From Alphaproteobacteria bacterium (GTDB lineage: Bacteria > Pseudomonadota > Gammaproteobacteria > Burkholderiales > Burkholderiaceae_C), in assembly GCA_030054175.1 (NCBI GenBank), contig JASGCM010000004.1, positions 102,053 to 166,052 of the forward strand: a stretch of 64,000 nt of DNA. Reading direction: 5' to 3'. This document shows positions 46,992 to 55,978 of the stretch, piece by piece (positions within the stretch are counted from its first letter, which is position 1; every line of letters starts with the position of its first letter). Position numbers and translations under genes: made by a program. Under the pieces are notes generated by a model that saw only the letters and a program-made list of their open reading frames with translations, was not told the origin of the DNA and made no database searches.

Positions 46992-47984
46992 ATGGCTCGA
47001 ACTTTGTTTCGTCGATGGGTCGGCGGGCTAATGCTGTTGCTGGCCTGGCCACTGACTCTGTTTGCCAACCCGGCCGACGGCTATCCCAATAAACCCCTGA
47101 GGGTCATCATTCCATTTGCTCCGGGGGGTGCCTCGGATTTCGTCGGTCGCATTCTGGTGCAAAAATTGGGCGACCAATTGGGGCAGCAGGTCATCATCGA
47201 AAATCGCACGGGCGCGGCAGGCAACATTGGCATGGAAGCAGCAGCCAAAGCGGTTCCCGATGGTTACACCCTGTATCTTGGCAATATCGGCACCTTGGCC
47301 ATCAACCCGGCAATTTTCCCCACCCTGCCGATCAAACCGTTGCAGGACTTCGCGCCGATCACACTGATCGCCGATGTACCCAGCGCTCTGGTGGTGAACA
47401 CTGAGTGGGGGCCGCGCCAGTTGGGTGATGCATTGACCTTGCTGAAATCCAAACCCGGACAATTCAATTTCGCCACGCCCGGCAGCGGCAGTTTGAATCG
47501 TTTGAAAATGGAATTGCTGATGAAGAGCGCAGGCGTAAGCATGGTACACGTGCCCTACAAAGGTGGCGGTGGTCCAGCAGCAATGGGCTTGATCAGTGGC
47601 GAAACGCAGTTGATGTTCAACACCATGCCCTCGGTCAAAAACTTCGTGACAGTCGGCCGCATGCATGCACTGGCCGTGACCAGCGCGCAACGCATGCAGC
47701 AACTCCCCGATGTCCCCACCATGGCCGAGTTGGGCTATCCAGACCTGGTGACCGGCTCTTGGCAAGGCATGTTGGTGCCGGCCAAAACACCGAAGGAAAT
47801 CGTTGCGAAATTGCACAGGGCCTTGAATACGGTGTTGGACATGCCGGATGTGCGCGAACGTTTGGCCGCAGGCGGCGTTTTCCCGGCACAAAGCAAATCC
47901 CCCGAAGAATTCGGACAGTTTTTGGCCAGCGAGTCCCAAAAATGGGGCAAGGTGGCCCGCGACGCCCGAGCCACAGCAGATTAA
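46992..47984 (+). CDS. Bug (TctC-family) periplasmic substrate-binding protein
   Basis: 330 residues: signal MARTLFRRWVGGLMLLLAWP, then YPNKPLRVIIPFAPGGASDF, IENRTGAAGNIGMEAAAKA and MVHVPYKGGGGPAAMGLISG. Orphan receptor, downstream of the oxidoreductase, probably in the same transcript. ATG at 46992 follows AAAGGGGG. No tctAB genes adjoin it directly, but the tctBA pair lies 2-3 kb upstream. Confidence 0.9.
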   Translation: MARTLFRRWVGGLMLLLAWPLTLFANPADGYPNKPLRVIIPFAPGGASDFVGRILVQKLGDQLGQQVIIENRTGAAGNIGMEAAAKAVPDGYTLYLGNIGTLAINPAIFPTLPIKPLQDFAPITLIADVPSALVVNTEWGPRQLGDALTLLKSKPGQFNFATPGSGSLNRLKMELLMKSAGVSMVHVPYKGGGGPAAMGLISGETQLMFNTMPSVKNFVTVGRMHALAVTSAQRMQQLPDVPTMAELGYPDLVTGSWQGMLVPAKTPKEIVAKLHRALNTVLDMPDVRERLAAGGVFPAQSKSPEEFGQFLASESQKWGKVARDARATAD

Positions 47985-47998
47985 TCACAGGAGACACC

Positions 47999-48410
47999 AT
48001 GAGCAAAACCGCAACCCCTTTGGCAGCCCGAACCCCGGGCGCGCACCCGGGCCCAACCGGGCGAACACTACTTTGACCTGGGCAAAGTCAATCAGATTTT
48101 GGGAGGGCCTGCCTACTCCCCAGTGTTTGGTGGCTGCGTTGAGGGCGATCGCATGATTGTCGCCGTGATGCGGGCCCCGGCCGGAAAGCACGCCGATTTG
48201 CACAATCACCCCAATGAACAGTGGATCTATTTTCTGGAGGGACATCTGAAATTCACGATCGGCGATGAGACCCGTACCGTGGGGCCTGGCGGCCTGATCT
48301 ATATCCCCGCAGAGTCCTATCACAAGGCCGGCGCCACCTCCGATGCCGACTGTGTGTTCTTCACTTGCAAGGACGCCTCACACGGGTTGCATGGCAACAA
48401 GCTGGGCTGA
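47999..48410 (+). pseudogene. Cupin-domain protein, frameshifted near the N-terminus
   Basis: Starts MSKTATPLAARTPGAHPG behind CAGGAGACACC. Frame 2 then shifts to frame 0, where EHYFDLGKVNQILGGPAYSP and a full cupin core follow (GKHADLHNHPNEQWIYFLEG, DETRTVGPGGLIYIPAESYH). Removing one C from the CCC run at 48052-48054 restores a continuous gene of about 136 residues. Metal-binding His residues of the cupin (HADLHNH, SYHKAG) are intact, so the break may be a sequencing artefact. Function unknown. Confidence 0.78.
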
Positions 48411-48453
48411 ACGCGCCGCTGGATGTCTCACCCTTCATACTCAGGAGATTCGC

Positions 48454-49455
48454 ATGGCTACATCACCGCGTCTGACACGCCGCGCCGTCATTCAATCTGG
48501 CTTGGGCACCGTTGCCTCGCTCGGCCTGCCCTTGACCGCTTGGTCCCAAGGGGCAGACAACTATCCCAATCGGCCCGTGAAGGTGTTGGTGCCATATGCC
48601 CCGGGCGGGGCCACCGACATCATCGCGCGCTTGCTGTCGATCAAACTGGCCGAGACGCTGGGGCAAAACGTGGTAGTGGAAAACCGCCCTGGCGCCTCGG
48701 GCAATATCGCCCTGGAGGCCGCGATCAAATCGCCGCCTGATGGATACACACTGTTCGTGGGTAATGTGACCACCAATGCGATCAACGAGACCACCATCGG
48801 CACGGTCAAACCCTCGCGCGACTTGGCGGGCATCACCCGCTTGGTGGAAATACCGCACGTGCTGGCGGTCTCGCCGCAAATGCCCGCTCAATTCAACGAG
48901 TTCGTGGAACTTGTACGCGCAAACCCGCGCAAGTACAACTATGGCTCGGCTGGCTTGGGCTCGTATCCGCACCTCGATACCATTGTGTTGAACAGCAAAG
49001 CTCAAATGCAAATGGTGCATGTGCCTTACAAAAACGGGGCAGCGGGCATCATTCCGGCCTTGTTGGCCAACGAGATCATGATGTCGTTCATCAACATGTC
49101 CTCGGTGCTGGAGCATTTGCGTGTCGGCAAAATCAACGCCATCGCCAGCGTGCCCAGTACCCGTTTGGCCGAATTGCCCCAGGTGCCCACCCTGACCGAG
49201 TTGGGTTACCCCAATGTGGGAACCAACGCTTGGCAGGGCTTGTTCGCACCGGTTGCAACTCCCAAGCCCATCCAGGACAAGCTTTTCGCGGCCGTGACGA
49301 AAGTCATGCACGCCCCTGATGTGCTCGAACGATTGCAAAAAGGCATGATGACTTTGGCGCTGTCGGCCTCACCACAGGAGTGGACAGATTCGGTGCGCCA
49401 ACAAACCCAGCAGTGGGCCGAGGTGGTGCGAGCCAATCAGGTCAAGATCGACTGA
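48454..49455 (+). CDS. Bug (TctC-family) periplasmic substrate-binding protein
   Basis: 333 residues from MATSPRLTRRAVIQSGLGTV, a twin-arginine-like signal. Landmarks: YPNRPVKVLVPYAPGGATDI, VENRPGASGNIALEAAIKSP, MVHVPYKNGAAGIIPALLAN. ATG at 48454 follows CAGGAGATTCGC; an upstream open frame to 48343 lies inside the cupin gene. Third Bug receptor in this 8-kb cluster. Confidence 0.9.
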   Translation: MATSPRLTRRAVIQSGLGTVASLGLPLTAWSQGADNYPNRPVKVLVPYAPGGATDIIARLLSIKLAETLGQNVVVENRPGASGNIALEAAIKSPPDGYTLFVGNVTTNAINETTIGTVKPSRDLAGITRLVEIPHVLAVSPQMPAQFNEFVELVRANPRKYNYGSAGLGSYPHLDTIVLNSKAQMQMVHVPYKNGAAGIIPALLANEIMMSFINMSSVLEHLRVGKINAIASVPSTRLAELPQVPTLTELGYPNVGTNAWQGLFAPVATPKPIQDKLFAAVTKVMHAPDVLERLQKGMMTLALSASPQEWTDSVRQQTQQWAEVVRANQVKID

Positions 49456-49469
49456 GCGGACATTCAGCT

Positions 49470-50864
49470 TTACTTGAACAGGGCTGCCATTTTCTTCTTG
49501 GGTTTGATGTTGCCCGACACGCGGGTGGGCATCGCCGGCTCGGCCGACTCGGCCTGAGCCCCCTCGGGGGCCTGGTAGGGCTGGGTGAAGAAGGGGTCCA
49601 GCGGCGCTTGGCGCGGCGTGCCGCGAGTTGGACGTGATACGCGTTGGGGCACGTCGATGGCATCACGCGGTTCGTCTTCGCCCCAATGGCGGCGACCCGT
49701 GTTGATGCGGCCCCGCGGGCGATCATCTTCGAACTCAATGGGTTCGAGTTCGGTCTTTTTCTTAATCAGTTTTTCCACATCGCCCAACAGTCGTTGGTCG
49801 GAGTGGGTGACGAAGCTGATGGCCAAACCTGAAGCGCCGGCTCGACCGGTGCGGCCGATGCGGTGCACATAGTCTTCGGCATTGAAGGGGATATCGAAGT
49901 TGAACACTGCCGGCACGTCCTTGATGTCCAGACCACGGGCGGCCACATCGGTACACACCAACAGCTGAACTTCACCGCGCTTAAAAGCGTCCAGCGACTT
50001 CAGGCGTTCGTCCTGACTTTTGTCGCCGTGCAACGCCGAGGTTTTCAGGCCATCGCGTTCTAGCGATCGGGCCAACCGAGCGCACCCCAACTTGCTATTG
50101 ACGAAAACAAATGCCTGACTGACCTCGTTTTGCTTCAGCAGTTGCACCAAGGCGCGGCGCTTGTCGTCGTCGCTCACGCTGATGAAGCGTTGGGTAACGG
50201 TAGAGGCGGTTTCGTTGGGTCGCGCCACCTCGATGGTGATGGGGTTTTGCAGGTAACTGTTGGCCAAGCGCCGGATTTCAGGCGAGAAGGTGGCTGAAAA
50301 CAGCAATGTGGTGCGTTGCTTGGGCAAATGGCTGAGGATGCGTTGTAAATCGGGCAGAAAACCAATATCAAGCATGCGGTCGGCCTCATCGAGCACCACA
50401 TACTCTACCTGGTTGAGCACCACATTGCGGGCCTCAATGTGGTCAAGCAGACGCCCCGGAGTGGCTACCAAGACTTCCACGCCTTTTTTCAACTCGGCGG
50501 TTTGGGGTTTCATGTCCATGCCGCCAAACACCACGGCGCTGCGCAACTGGGTGTACTTGGCGTAAAGCTTGACTTGTTGAGCGACTTGGTCGGCCAGTTC
50601 GCGGGTGGGCAAAAGCACCAACGCGCGCACCGGATGGCGGGCGGGCGAGGTGGAAGCGTTTTCGTGTTGGAGTAAGCGTTGCAGCAGGGGCAAAGAGAAA
50701 GCCGCAGTCTTGCCCGTTCCGGTTTGCGCTGCGCCCATGACGTCTTGACCAGTCAGTACGACCGGTATGGCCTGGGCCTGGATGGGGGTCATGGACTCGT
50801 AGCCCATTTCGGCCACTGCGCGCGCCAGATTCGGCGCCAAATTCAAATTGGAAAAAGAGGACAT
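49470..50864 (-). CDS. rhlE: DEAD-box RNA helicase
   Basis: 464 residues with all core motifs: Q motif (EMGYESMTPIQAQAIPVVL), I AQTGTGKTA, Ia PTRELADQV, II VLDEADRMLD, III LLFSATFSPEI, IV/V (VCTDVAARGLDIKDVP) and VI HRIGRTGRAG. A basic C-terminal tail ends with NIKPKKKMAALFK. Layout matches RhlE, which acts in ribosome assembly and mRNA decay. Convergent with the Bug gene. Confidence 0.9.
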   Translation of the reverse strand: MSSFSNLNLAPNLARAVAEMGYESMTPIQAQAIPVVLTGQDVMGAAQTGTGKTAAFSLPLLQRLLQHENASTSPARHPVRALVLLPTRELADQVAQQVKLYAKYTQLRSAVVFGGMDMKPQTAELKKGVEVLVATPGRLLDHIEARNVVLNQVEYVVLDEADRMLDIGFLPDLQRILSHLPKQRTTLLFSATFSPEIRRLANSYLQNPITIEVARPNETASTVTQRFISVSDDDKRRALVQLLKQNEVSQAFVFVNSKLGCARLARSLERDGLKTSALHGDKSQDERLKSLDAFKRGEVQLLVCTDVAARGLDIKDVPAVFNFDIPFNAEDYVHRIGRTGRAGASGLAISFVTHSDQRLLGDVEKLIKKKTELEPIEFEDDRPRGRINTGRRHWGEDEPRDAIDVPQRVSRPTRGTPRQAPLDPFFTQPYQAPEGAQAESAEPAMPTRVSGNIKPKKKMAALFK

Positions 50865-50874
50865 CGAGATGGTT

Positions 50875-51441
50875 TCAGGTTTTGGGCAGGGTGACGCCCA
50901 CCTGCCCTTGGTATTTACCGCCCCGGTCTTTGTAACTGGTTTCGCAGACTTCGTCGCTTTCGAAGAACAAAACCTGGGCGCAGCCTTCGCCCGCGTAGAT
51001 TTTGGCCGGTAGAGGGGTGGTATTGGAGAACTCCAGCGTCACATAGCCTTCCCACTCGGGCTCGAAGGGGGTGACGTTGACAATGATTCCGCAACGGGCA
51101 TACGTGCTTTTGCCCAGACAGATGGTGAGCACATTGCGCGGAATACGGAAGTACTCGACTGTGCGCGCCAAGGCAAAGCTGTTGGGCGGGATGATACAGA
51201 CATCGGACTCGATGTCGACGAAGCTTTTGGTGTCAAAATTTTTCGGGTCGACCACCGTGCTGTGGATATTGGTGAACACCTTGAATTCGGGTGCGCAGCG
51301 GATATCGTAGCCATAACTGCTGGTGCCGTAGCTGACGATTTTTTGGCCGTCACGCTGACGAACTTGGCCCGGCTCGAAAGGCTCGATCATGCCGTGCTGC
51401 TGCGCCATGCGGCGGATCCATTGGTCGGATTTGATGGTCAT
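50875..51441 (-). CDS. dcd: dCTP deaminase
   Basis: 188 residues. Deaminates dCTP to dUTP for thymidylate synthesis. Visible: [13 protein letters not shown] start, [18 protein letters not shown], the active-site block [31 protein letters not shown] and [17 protein letters not shown]. It starts 10 bases downstream of rhlE's start region on the same strand and is divergent from aroQ. Confidence 0.95.
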   Translation of the reverse strand: MTIKSDQWIRRMAQQHGMIEPFEPGQVRQRDGQKIVSYGTSSYGYDIRCAPEFKVFTNIHSTVVDPKNFDTKSFVDIESDVCIIPPNSFALARTVEYFRIPRNVLTICLGKSTYARCGIIVNVTPFEPEWEGYVTLEFSNTTPLPAKIYAGEGCAQVLFFESDEVCETSYKDRGGKYQGQVGVTLPKT

Positions 51442-51582
51442 ACCCCCTCATTCTACATTTACCGACCCTGTCTAGGGCTGCTTCATGTGTTGCGCACTTT
51501 AAGAACAACCGGTTGTCAGAAGATCAGAGACTACGGTGCGGTCTTCAGAGGTCGCCCAAGATCAGGCTTTACAATCCTGGGT

Positions 51583-52023
51583 ATGAGAATCCTCCTCCTC
51601 AATGGCGTCAACCTGAACATGTTCGGTCACCGTGACCCGAAGCAGTACGGCACGATCACGCTGGCCCAAATCGAACAAAGGGTTAAAAGCCTTGGCACTG
51701 AGCTGGGCACCGAGGTCGAGTGCTTTCAGACCAATCATGAAGGCGAGATGTGCGAACGCATCCATCGCGCATTTCATGACCAGATCGACGCCGTGCTGAT
51801 CAATGCTGGCGCTTGGACGCACTACAGCATCGCTTTGCGCGACGCGCTGGCCATCTTGACCTGTCCGGTCATCGAAGTGCACATGTCCAATATCCATGCC
51901 CGCGAGCCGTTCCGCCACCACTCGGTGCTGGCCGACATCGCTCGGGGCCAAATCTGCGGCTTTGGGGCCCTCAGTTACGAGTTGGCCCTGCGCGCCGCGG
52001 TCTCAGCCGCTGAAAATAGCTGA
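51583..52023 (+). CDS. aroQ: Type II 3-dehydroquinate dehydratase
   Basis: 146 residues: MRILLLNGVNLNMFGHRDPKQYG (active-site tyrosine in the mobile loop), ECFQTNHEGEMCERIHRA, LINAGAWTHYSIALRDAL and VIEVHMSNIHAREPFRHHS with the catalytic histidine. Third step of the shikimate pathway. The ATG at 51583 is preferred over longer frames. No accB/accC genes follow, unlike the usual order in many proteobacteria. Confidence 0.95.
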   Translation: MRILLLNGVNLNMFGHRDPKQYGTITLAQIEQRVKSLGTELGTEVECFQTNHEGEMCERIHRAFHDQIDAVLINAGAWTHYSIALRDALAILTCPVIEVHMSNIHAREPFRHHSVLADIARGQICGFGALSYELALRAAVSAAENS

Positions 52024-52091
52024 GCCTTTCGCCCCGGGGCTGACCCTCCGGATTTTTTCGGCTGTTGCAGACGGACATGTCGAGGAACACC

Positions 52092-53174
52092 ATGTACAAA
52101 AACCTCATCGCCGCCTGGCGCGGCATTTTTCTTGTTCTCTCCCTCCACTTGGCGCAGCATGCGGTAGCCCAAGAACCACTGAAAGCGGCCTTCGTCTATG
52201 TGGCGCCACTCACCGAAACTGGTTGGGTGCGCCAGCATGAAAGTGGCCGCCTGGCGGTAGAGGCGCAACTCAATGTCAACGCTCGACGGGTGCAAACCAC
52301 CTACGTTGAAAACGTGGCAGAGGGACCCGACGCCGAGCGAGTGATCCGTGATCTGGCCCGCCAAGGTCACCAGATCATCTTCACCCCCAGCTTTGGCTAC
52401 ATGGAGCCCACTATGCGCGTGGCGGCCGAATTTCCGCATGTGAAATTCGAAAGCGTCACGGGCTACAAGCGCACCACCAATGTCGCCACGGCCAACGCAC
52501 GCTACTATGAAGGCCGCTATTTGGCCGGCATCGCCGCAGGACGCGCCAGCAACACGGGCGTGCTGGGCTATGTGGCGGGCTTTCCCATTCCCGAGGTCTT
52601 GCAAGGCCTCAATGCATTCACTTTGGGCGCGCGCTCGGTGCGACCCGATGCGCAGGTGCGCGTGATTTGGTTGCAAACCTGGTTTGACCCGGCGCGCGAA
52701 CGCGATGCTGCCATGACCTTGATGAACCAGGGCGTCGATGTGCTGGCCTTCCACACCGGATCGAATGCGGTGATGGTAGCGGCGCAAGAGCGCGGCAAAC
52801 TGGCCATCGCTTACCACTCGGACATGCGCAAGGTCGCACCCGATGCGCAGTTGCTGGCCGTCACCCACCACTGGGGCGATTACTACACCCGTCGCGTGCA
52901 AGCCGTCTTGCAGGGGCGCTGGGAGAGTGGTGACACATGGGGGGGGGTGCGCGAAGGCATGGTGCGCATCGAGGGCTTCGGCCCCAAACTGAGCGCCATC
53001 GTGCGGCAAGAGTTGCAGATGCGCCAAGCCGAGTTAGCGCAAGGCCGCCTGCAGATCTTCAAAGGCCCCCTGTTGGACGATCGTGGCCAGACTGTGGTGC
53101 CTGCCGGCCAAACCTTGAGCGACAGCGAGATTTTGGGCATGAGTTTTCGGGTGCAAGGGGTGCGCTCGATGTGA
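52092..53174 (+). CDS. BMP family periplasmic substrate-binding protein
   Basis: 360 residues: signal peptide around residues 5-28 (AWRGIFLVLSLHLAQHAVAQ), then AAFVYVAPLTETGWVRQHESG, PHVKFESVTGYKRTTNVATA and ARYYEGRYLAGIAAGRAS, the core of basic-membrane-protein (PnrA/Med-type) receptors. These bind nucleosides or purine-like ligands for ABC importers. Start MYKNLIAAW at 52092. The ABC permease and ATPase genes are not adjacent. Confidence 0.88.
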   Translation: MYKNLIAAWRGIFLVLSLHLAQHAVAQEPLKAAFVYVAPLTETGWVRQHESGRLAVEAQLNVNARRVQTTYVENVAEGPDAERVIRDLARQGHQIIFTPSFGYMEPTMRVAAEFPHVKFESVTGYKRTTNVATANARYYEGRYLAGIAAGRASNTGVLGYVAGFPIPEVLQGLNAFTLGARSVRPDAQVRVIWLQTWFDPARERDAAMTLMNQGVDVLAFHTGSNAVMVAAQERGKLAIAYHSDMRKVAPDAQLLAVTHHWGDYYTRRVQAVLQGRWESGDTWGGVREGMVRIEGFGPKLSAIVRQELQMRQAELAQGRLQIFKGPLLDDRGQTVVPAGQTLSDSEILGMSFRVQGVRSM

Positions 53175-53253
53175 CCGACGGGGTCTGGGCAGCGCTCTAA
53201 AATGTTCGCAGAAGACACCCCAAGATTTGGGACGATGACGTACAGGACAGCCC

Positions 53254-54438
53254 ATGAGCGATTCCTCCCTGACCCTGATCTGTGATGGCCAGACCGTGGC
53301 GTATCGGCCCTGGGGCTTGAGTGCCCCGGTGCAGCCCCACTTTCGTCCCAACTGGAACCGCGTGGCCTATTCGGCGGCGCACGTGGTGGTCGAGCCCAAG
53401 TCACCAGTCAACCCGTGGCTGGACTGCGCCCTGGACTGGGACGCCACTCTGTCCTACCGACGCTACCTGTGGTCTTTGGGCTTGGGCGTGGCCGAAGCAA
53501 TGGATACCGCTCAACGCGGCATGGGCATGGACTGGCCCACCGCGCTGCAATTGATCCGCGAGAGCGTGCGCGCAGCGCGCGATTACCCCGGCGCCATGTT
53601 GGCCAGCGGCTGTGGCACTGATCAATTGGATCCCGACGACGCGCGCGGCATCGATGACGTCATCGCCGCCTATCTGGAACAGGCCGAAGCCATCGAGCAG
53701 GCCGGCAGCCGATTGATTGTCATGGCCAGCCGCGCACTGGTGCGGGTGGCGCGTTCGGCCGACGACTATGTGCGGGTCTACGACAGATTGTTGTCTCAAG
53801 TTCGCGAACCCGTGGTCTTGCATTGGTTGGGCGACATGTTCGATCCAGCGCTGAGTGGCTATTGGGGCAGCACCGATATCCCCACCGCCATGCGCACGGC
53901 CTTGAGCGTGATCACCCAACACCGGACCAAGGTTGACGGCATCAAGATTTCATTGCTCGAGCGCCAATACGAGATTGACATGCGCCGCCAATTGCCACAG
54001 GGCGTGCGGATGTATACGGGGGATGACTTCAACTATGCCGAATTGATCGCCGGTGACGGTTGGGGCAACCGGCCCGAACAAGGTCAAAGTGACGCCCTGC
54101 TGGGTATTTTTGATGCCATCGCCCCAGTGGCCAGCGCGGCCCTGAACGCACTGGCGGCGGGTGATCGCGCACGCTTTGACGCCTTGTTGGCTCCCACCGT
54201 GCCCTTGTCGCGTCACATCTTCCAGGCCCCCACCCGTTTTTACAAAACCGGAGTGGTCTTCATGGCCTGGCTCAATGGCCACCAAGGCCACTTCAGCATG
54301 GTGGGCGGACAGCAAAGCGCCCGCTCTCTGTCTCACTTGTGCGAGTTGTATCGGTTGGCCGACCAGGCCGCTTGTCTGATCGACCCCACACTGGCCCAGC
54401 AACGCATGCGACTGCTGCTGGCGCTGCACGGGGTATAA
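53254..54438 (+). CDS. DUF993 (dihydrodipicolinate synthase-like barrel) protein
   Basis: 394 residues. The fold region (LWSLGLGVAEAMDTAQRGMG, LHWLGDMFDPALSGYWG, TKVDGIKISLLERQYEIDMR, GVRMYTGDDFNYAELIAGDG) fits the DUF993 branch of the class I aldolase/DHDPS-like barrels. The Lys of DGIKIS is the probable Schiff-base residue. Members appear in sugar or inositol-type catabolic clusters, but the reaction is undefined. It lies 79 bases after the BMP receptor, probably in the same transcript. Confidence 0.8.
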   Translation: MSDSSLTLICDGQTVAYRPWGLSAPVQPHFRPNWNRVAYSAAHVVVEPKSPVNPWLDCALDWDATLSYRRYLWSLGLGVAEAMDTAQRGMGMDWPTALQLIRESVRAARDYPGAMLASGCGTDQLDPDDARGIDDVIAAYLEQAEAIEQAGSRLIVMASRALVRVARSADDYVRVYDRLLSQVREPVVLHWLGDMFDPALSGYWGSTDIPTAMRTALSVITQHRTKVDGIKISLLERQYEIDMRRQLPQGVRMYTGDDFNYAELIAGDGWGNRPEQGQSDALLGIFDAIAPVASAALNALAAGDRARFDALLAPTVPLSRHIFQAPTRFYKTGVVFMAWLNGHQGHFSMVGGQQSARSLSHLCELYRLADQAACLIDPTLAQQRMRLLLALHGV

Positions 54439-54447
54439 GTCTGGCTT

Positions 54448-54640
54448 TCAGCCCTTGACCAGCAACTCTTTGAGCTTCAGACGCTCAATCAGTTGGGTTT
54501 CCTTTGGGCATGGTGGCGTCTGCAGCCCCCAACCGGCCAAGGGCAAATGAATTGGATGGGGCGCTCGGGCCAGGTGGCTGCGTGGGCCATGGGCAAGGCC
54601 ATGACGGCCGCCCCAGCCTTAAAAGGGCTCTGCGGTGCAT
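54448..54640 (-). pseudogene. N-terminal remnant of a Bug receptor
   Basis: On the minus strand a Bug start is visible: MHRRALLRLG, then after a one-G loss in a G run AAVMALPMAHAATWPERPIQ and FICPWPVGG, and after one extra base GADATM. Thereafter the sequence is unrelated and a short frame ends ...ERLKLKELLVKG at 54448. The gene is cut after about 45 residues. The remaining 54641-54729 shows nothing I can identify. Confidence 0.6.
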
Positions 54641-54729
54641 GGGGGTCTACGTATCGTCATGAATCCGAACTTATCGCCAGTGGGTCAGACTCGGGGTTTC
54701 CCTGACTGCGATCTGCCCCCAGCGTCGCT

Positions 54730-54759
54730 CATAATGATCAGATGAACAACAAGAGGAGT
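54730..54759 (+). promoter_or_regulatory. Leader element shared with the TPP-enzyme operon
   Basis: Same two blocks as at 666-695: CATAATGATCA and CAAGAGGAGT, starting 20 bases apart, 25 of 30 positions identical. The second block is the ribosome binding site for the cupin gene. A common promoter or regulator site is possible. Confidence 0.4.
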
Positions 54760-54764
54760 CAGTC

Positions 54765-55262
54765 ATGGCCAATCCAGCCCCGCCCAAAATCCGCCGCGTC
54801 ATCACTGGACATGACGATCAAGGTCGAGCCATTGTGCAAATTGACGAGGTTTGCCAACATTTCCGGGAAGGTCGTGGGAACGCCAACGTTTGTAACATCT
54901 GGACCACCGACACCCACCCCGCCAACAACAATGGCGCTGAAGACAAGGGCATGCGACAAGGTGCTTTCACCATGATCCCTGACGGCACGGTATTTCGCAT
55001 CCTTGATTTCCATCCGGGCCTAGAGGCACGAAATCACCGCACCGACACCGTCGACTACATCGTGGTCATGAAGGGCAAGATCGACATGGAACTGGAACCC
55101 GGCGGCGATGTGGTCACCCTGAACCAAGGCGACGTGATGGTGCAACGCGGCACCGTCCACAACTGGGTCAACCCCTATAACGAGACCTGCGTCCTGGCCG
55201 TGATCCTGATCCATGCCAAGTCGGTGCAAGCCGGCGGTAAAACCTTGGCCGCCTTCGGCTAA
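54765..55262 (+). CDS. Cupin-domain protein
   Basis: 165 residues with a single cupin fold: KIRRVITGHDDQGRAIVQID, then GLEARNHRTDTVDYIVVMKG (first motif; His and Glu/Asp pattern partly changed) and GDVMVQRGTVHNWVNPYNET (second motif). Small cytoplasmic protein of unknown substrate, possibly an isomerase or a sensor-like partner of an oxidoreductase. ATG at 54765 with AAGAGGAGTCAGTC upstream. The stretch 55263-55435 after it holds no gene I can name. Confidence 0.82.
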   Translation: MANPAPPKIRRVITGHDDQGRAIVQIDEVCQHFREGRGNANVCNIWTTDTHPANNNGAEDKGMRQGAFTMIPDGTVFRILDFHPGLEARNHRTDTVDYIVVMKGKIDMELEPGGDVVTLNQGDVMVQRGTVHNWVNPYNETCVLAVILIHAKSVQAGGKTLAAFG

Positions 55263-55435
55263 AACGAGGGCCGACCCCAATTTCTTCGGCGGTGAATTCG
55301 GGGTTGACCGAACACAGGGTGTCTCGTGCCATAGCAGGTGGGTCAAACATCGTCTTGTCGCAAGCGTCTACGGTCAAGCCTTTCATGGGCATGACCGTTC
55401 AGATTCAGAGTCAATCCAGGTCGTCGCCAGGGTCT

Positions 55436-55921
55436 CTAACTTCCAAACGGCCCATTCATCAACACGTTCTGCCAGTTCAGCAGCCCAGCCACACTGACCC
55501 AGGCGAGGTAGGGCAGGTTCAGCAGCGCCGCAAGGCGTGACACGCGCCACAGACCCCAGATCAGCCAGACGATGGAGAGCCACAGAAAGCCCCACTCGGC
55601 CATGGCCCAGTCAGATCGTTTCAGGGTGAAAAAAAGCGCGCTCCACAGCACGTTGAAGAAGGCGTTGACGCCAAAGAGTATCACCACCCGTTTGCAGTGG
55701 TGCGGCCACTGGGCGGCGTTGCCCCACCACCCATTGGCCTTGAGGCGCAGCGGTGGCGCACTGTAGGCCCAGGCCAGAGCCAAGCCCAGCACAATCAACC
55801 AGGCCTGACCCGACAGCCCCTGACCCGAGGCGACAACGCCACAGGCGAAAGCCCACATGGGTGGAAACCAGGTGATGGGTTTGAGCAGTTGGGCGACGGC
55901 ACCAGGCTGGGGAATCTGCAT
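55436..55921 (-). pseudogene. Chimeric bchG-tspO remnant (open frame)
   Basis: 161 codons without a stop. Residues 1-34 are the start of bacteriochlorophyll synthase (LLKPITWFPPMWAFACGVVA), residues about 44-70 a later BchG piece (LGLALAWAYSAPPLRLKANG, then WWGNAA), and from about 76 the C-terminal half of a tryptophan-rich TspO sensor (KRVVILFGVNAFFNVLWSAL, RLAALLNLPYLAWVSVAGLL). The prenyl-diphosphate motif of BchG is gone, so no synthase activity is expected. Two deletions, the second joining separate genes, are needed. A PpsR-type box lies upstream at 55951. Confidence 0.8.
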
Positions 55922-55950
55922 ACCCCCATTTTTTGGGCTGACCCGACAAA

Positions 55951-55968
55951 TGTCGGGTGATGTTTACA
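55951..55968. promoter_or_regulatory. PpsR-type box upstream of bchG-tspO
   Basis: TGTCGGGTGATGTTTACA matches TGT-N12-ACA, the recognition motif of PpsR/CrtJ. The arms match only as TGT/ACA, so it is weaker than the pair near 60.7 kb. It lies between the ppsR stop and the bchG start codon, as expected for the bchG promoter. Confidence 0.55.
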
Positions 55969-55978
55969 CTTTAATGTG

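Noticed and set aside
55263..55435. Minus-strand stretch MPMKGLTVDACDKTMFDPP and following
   Set aside because: It reads like protein for about 40 codons but I could not link it to a family, and it runs into the antisense of the cupin gene; left unannotated.
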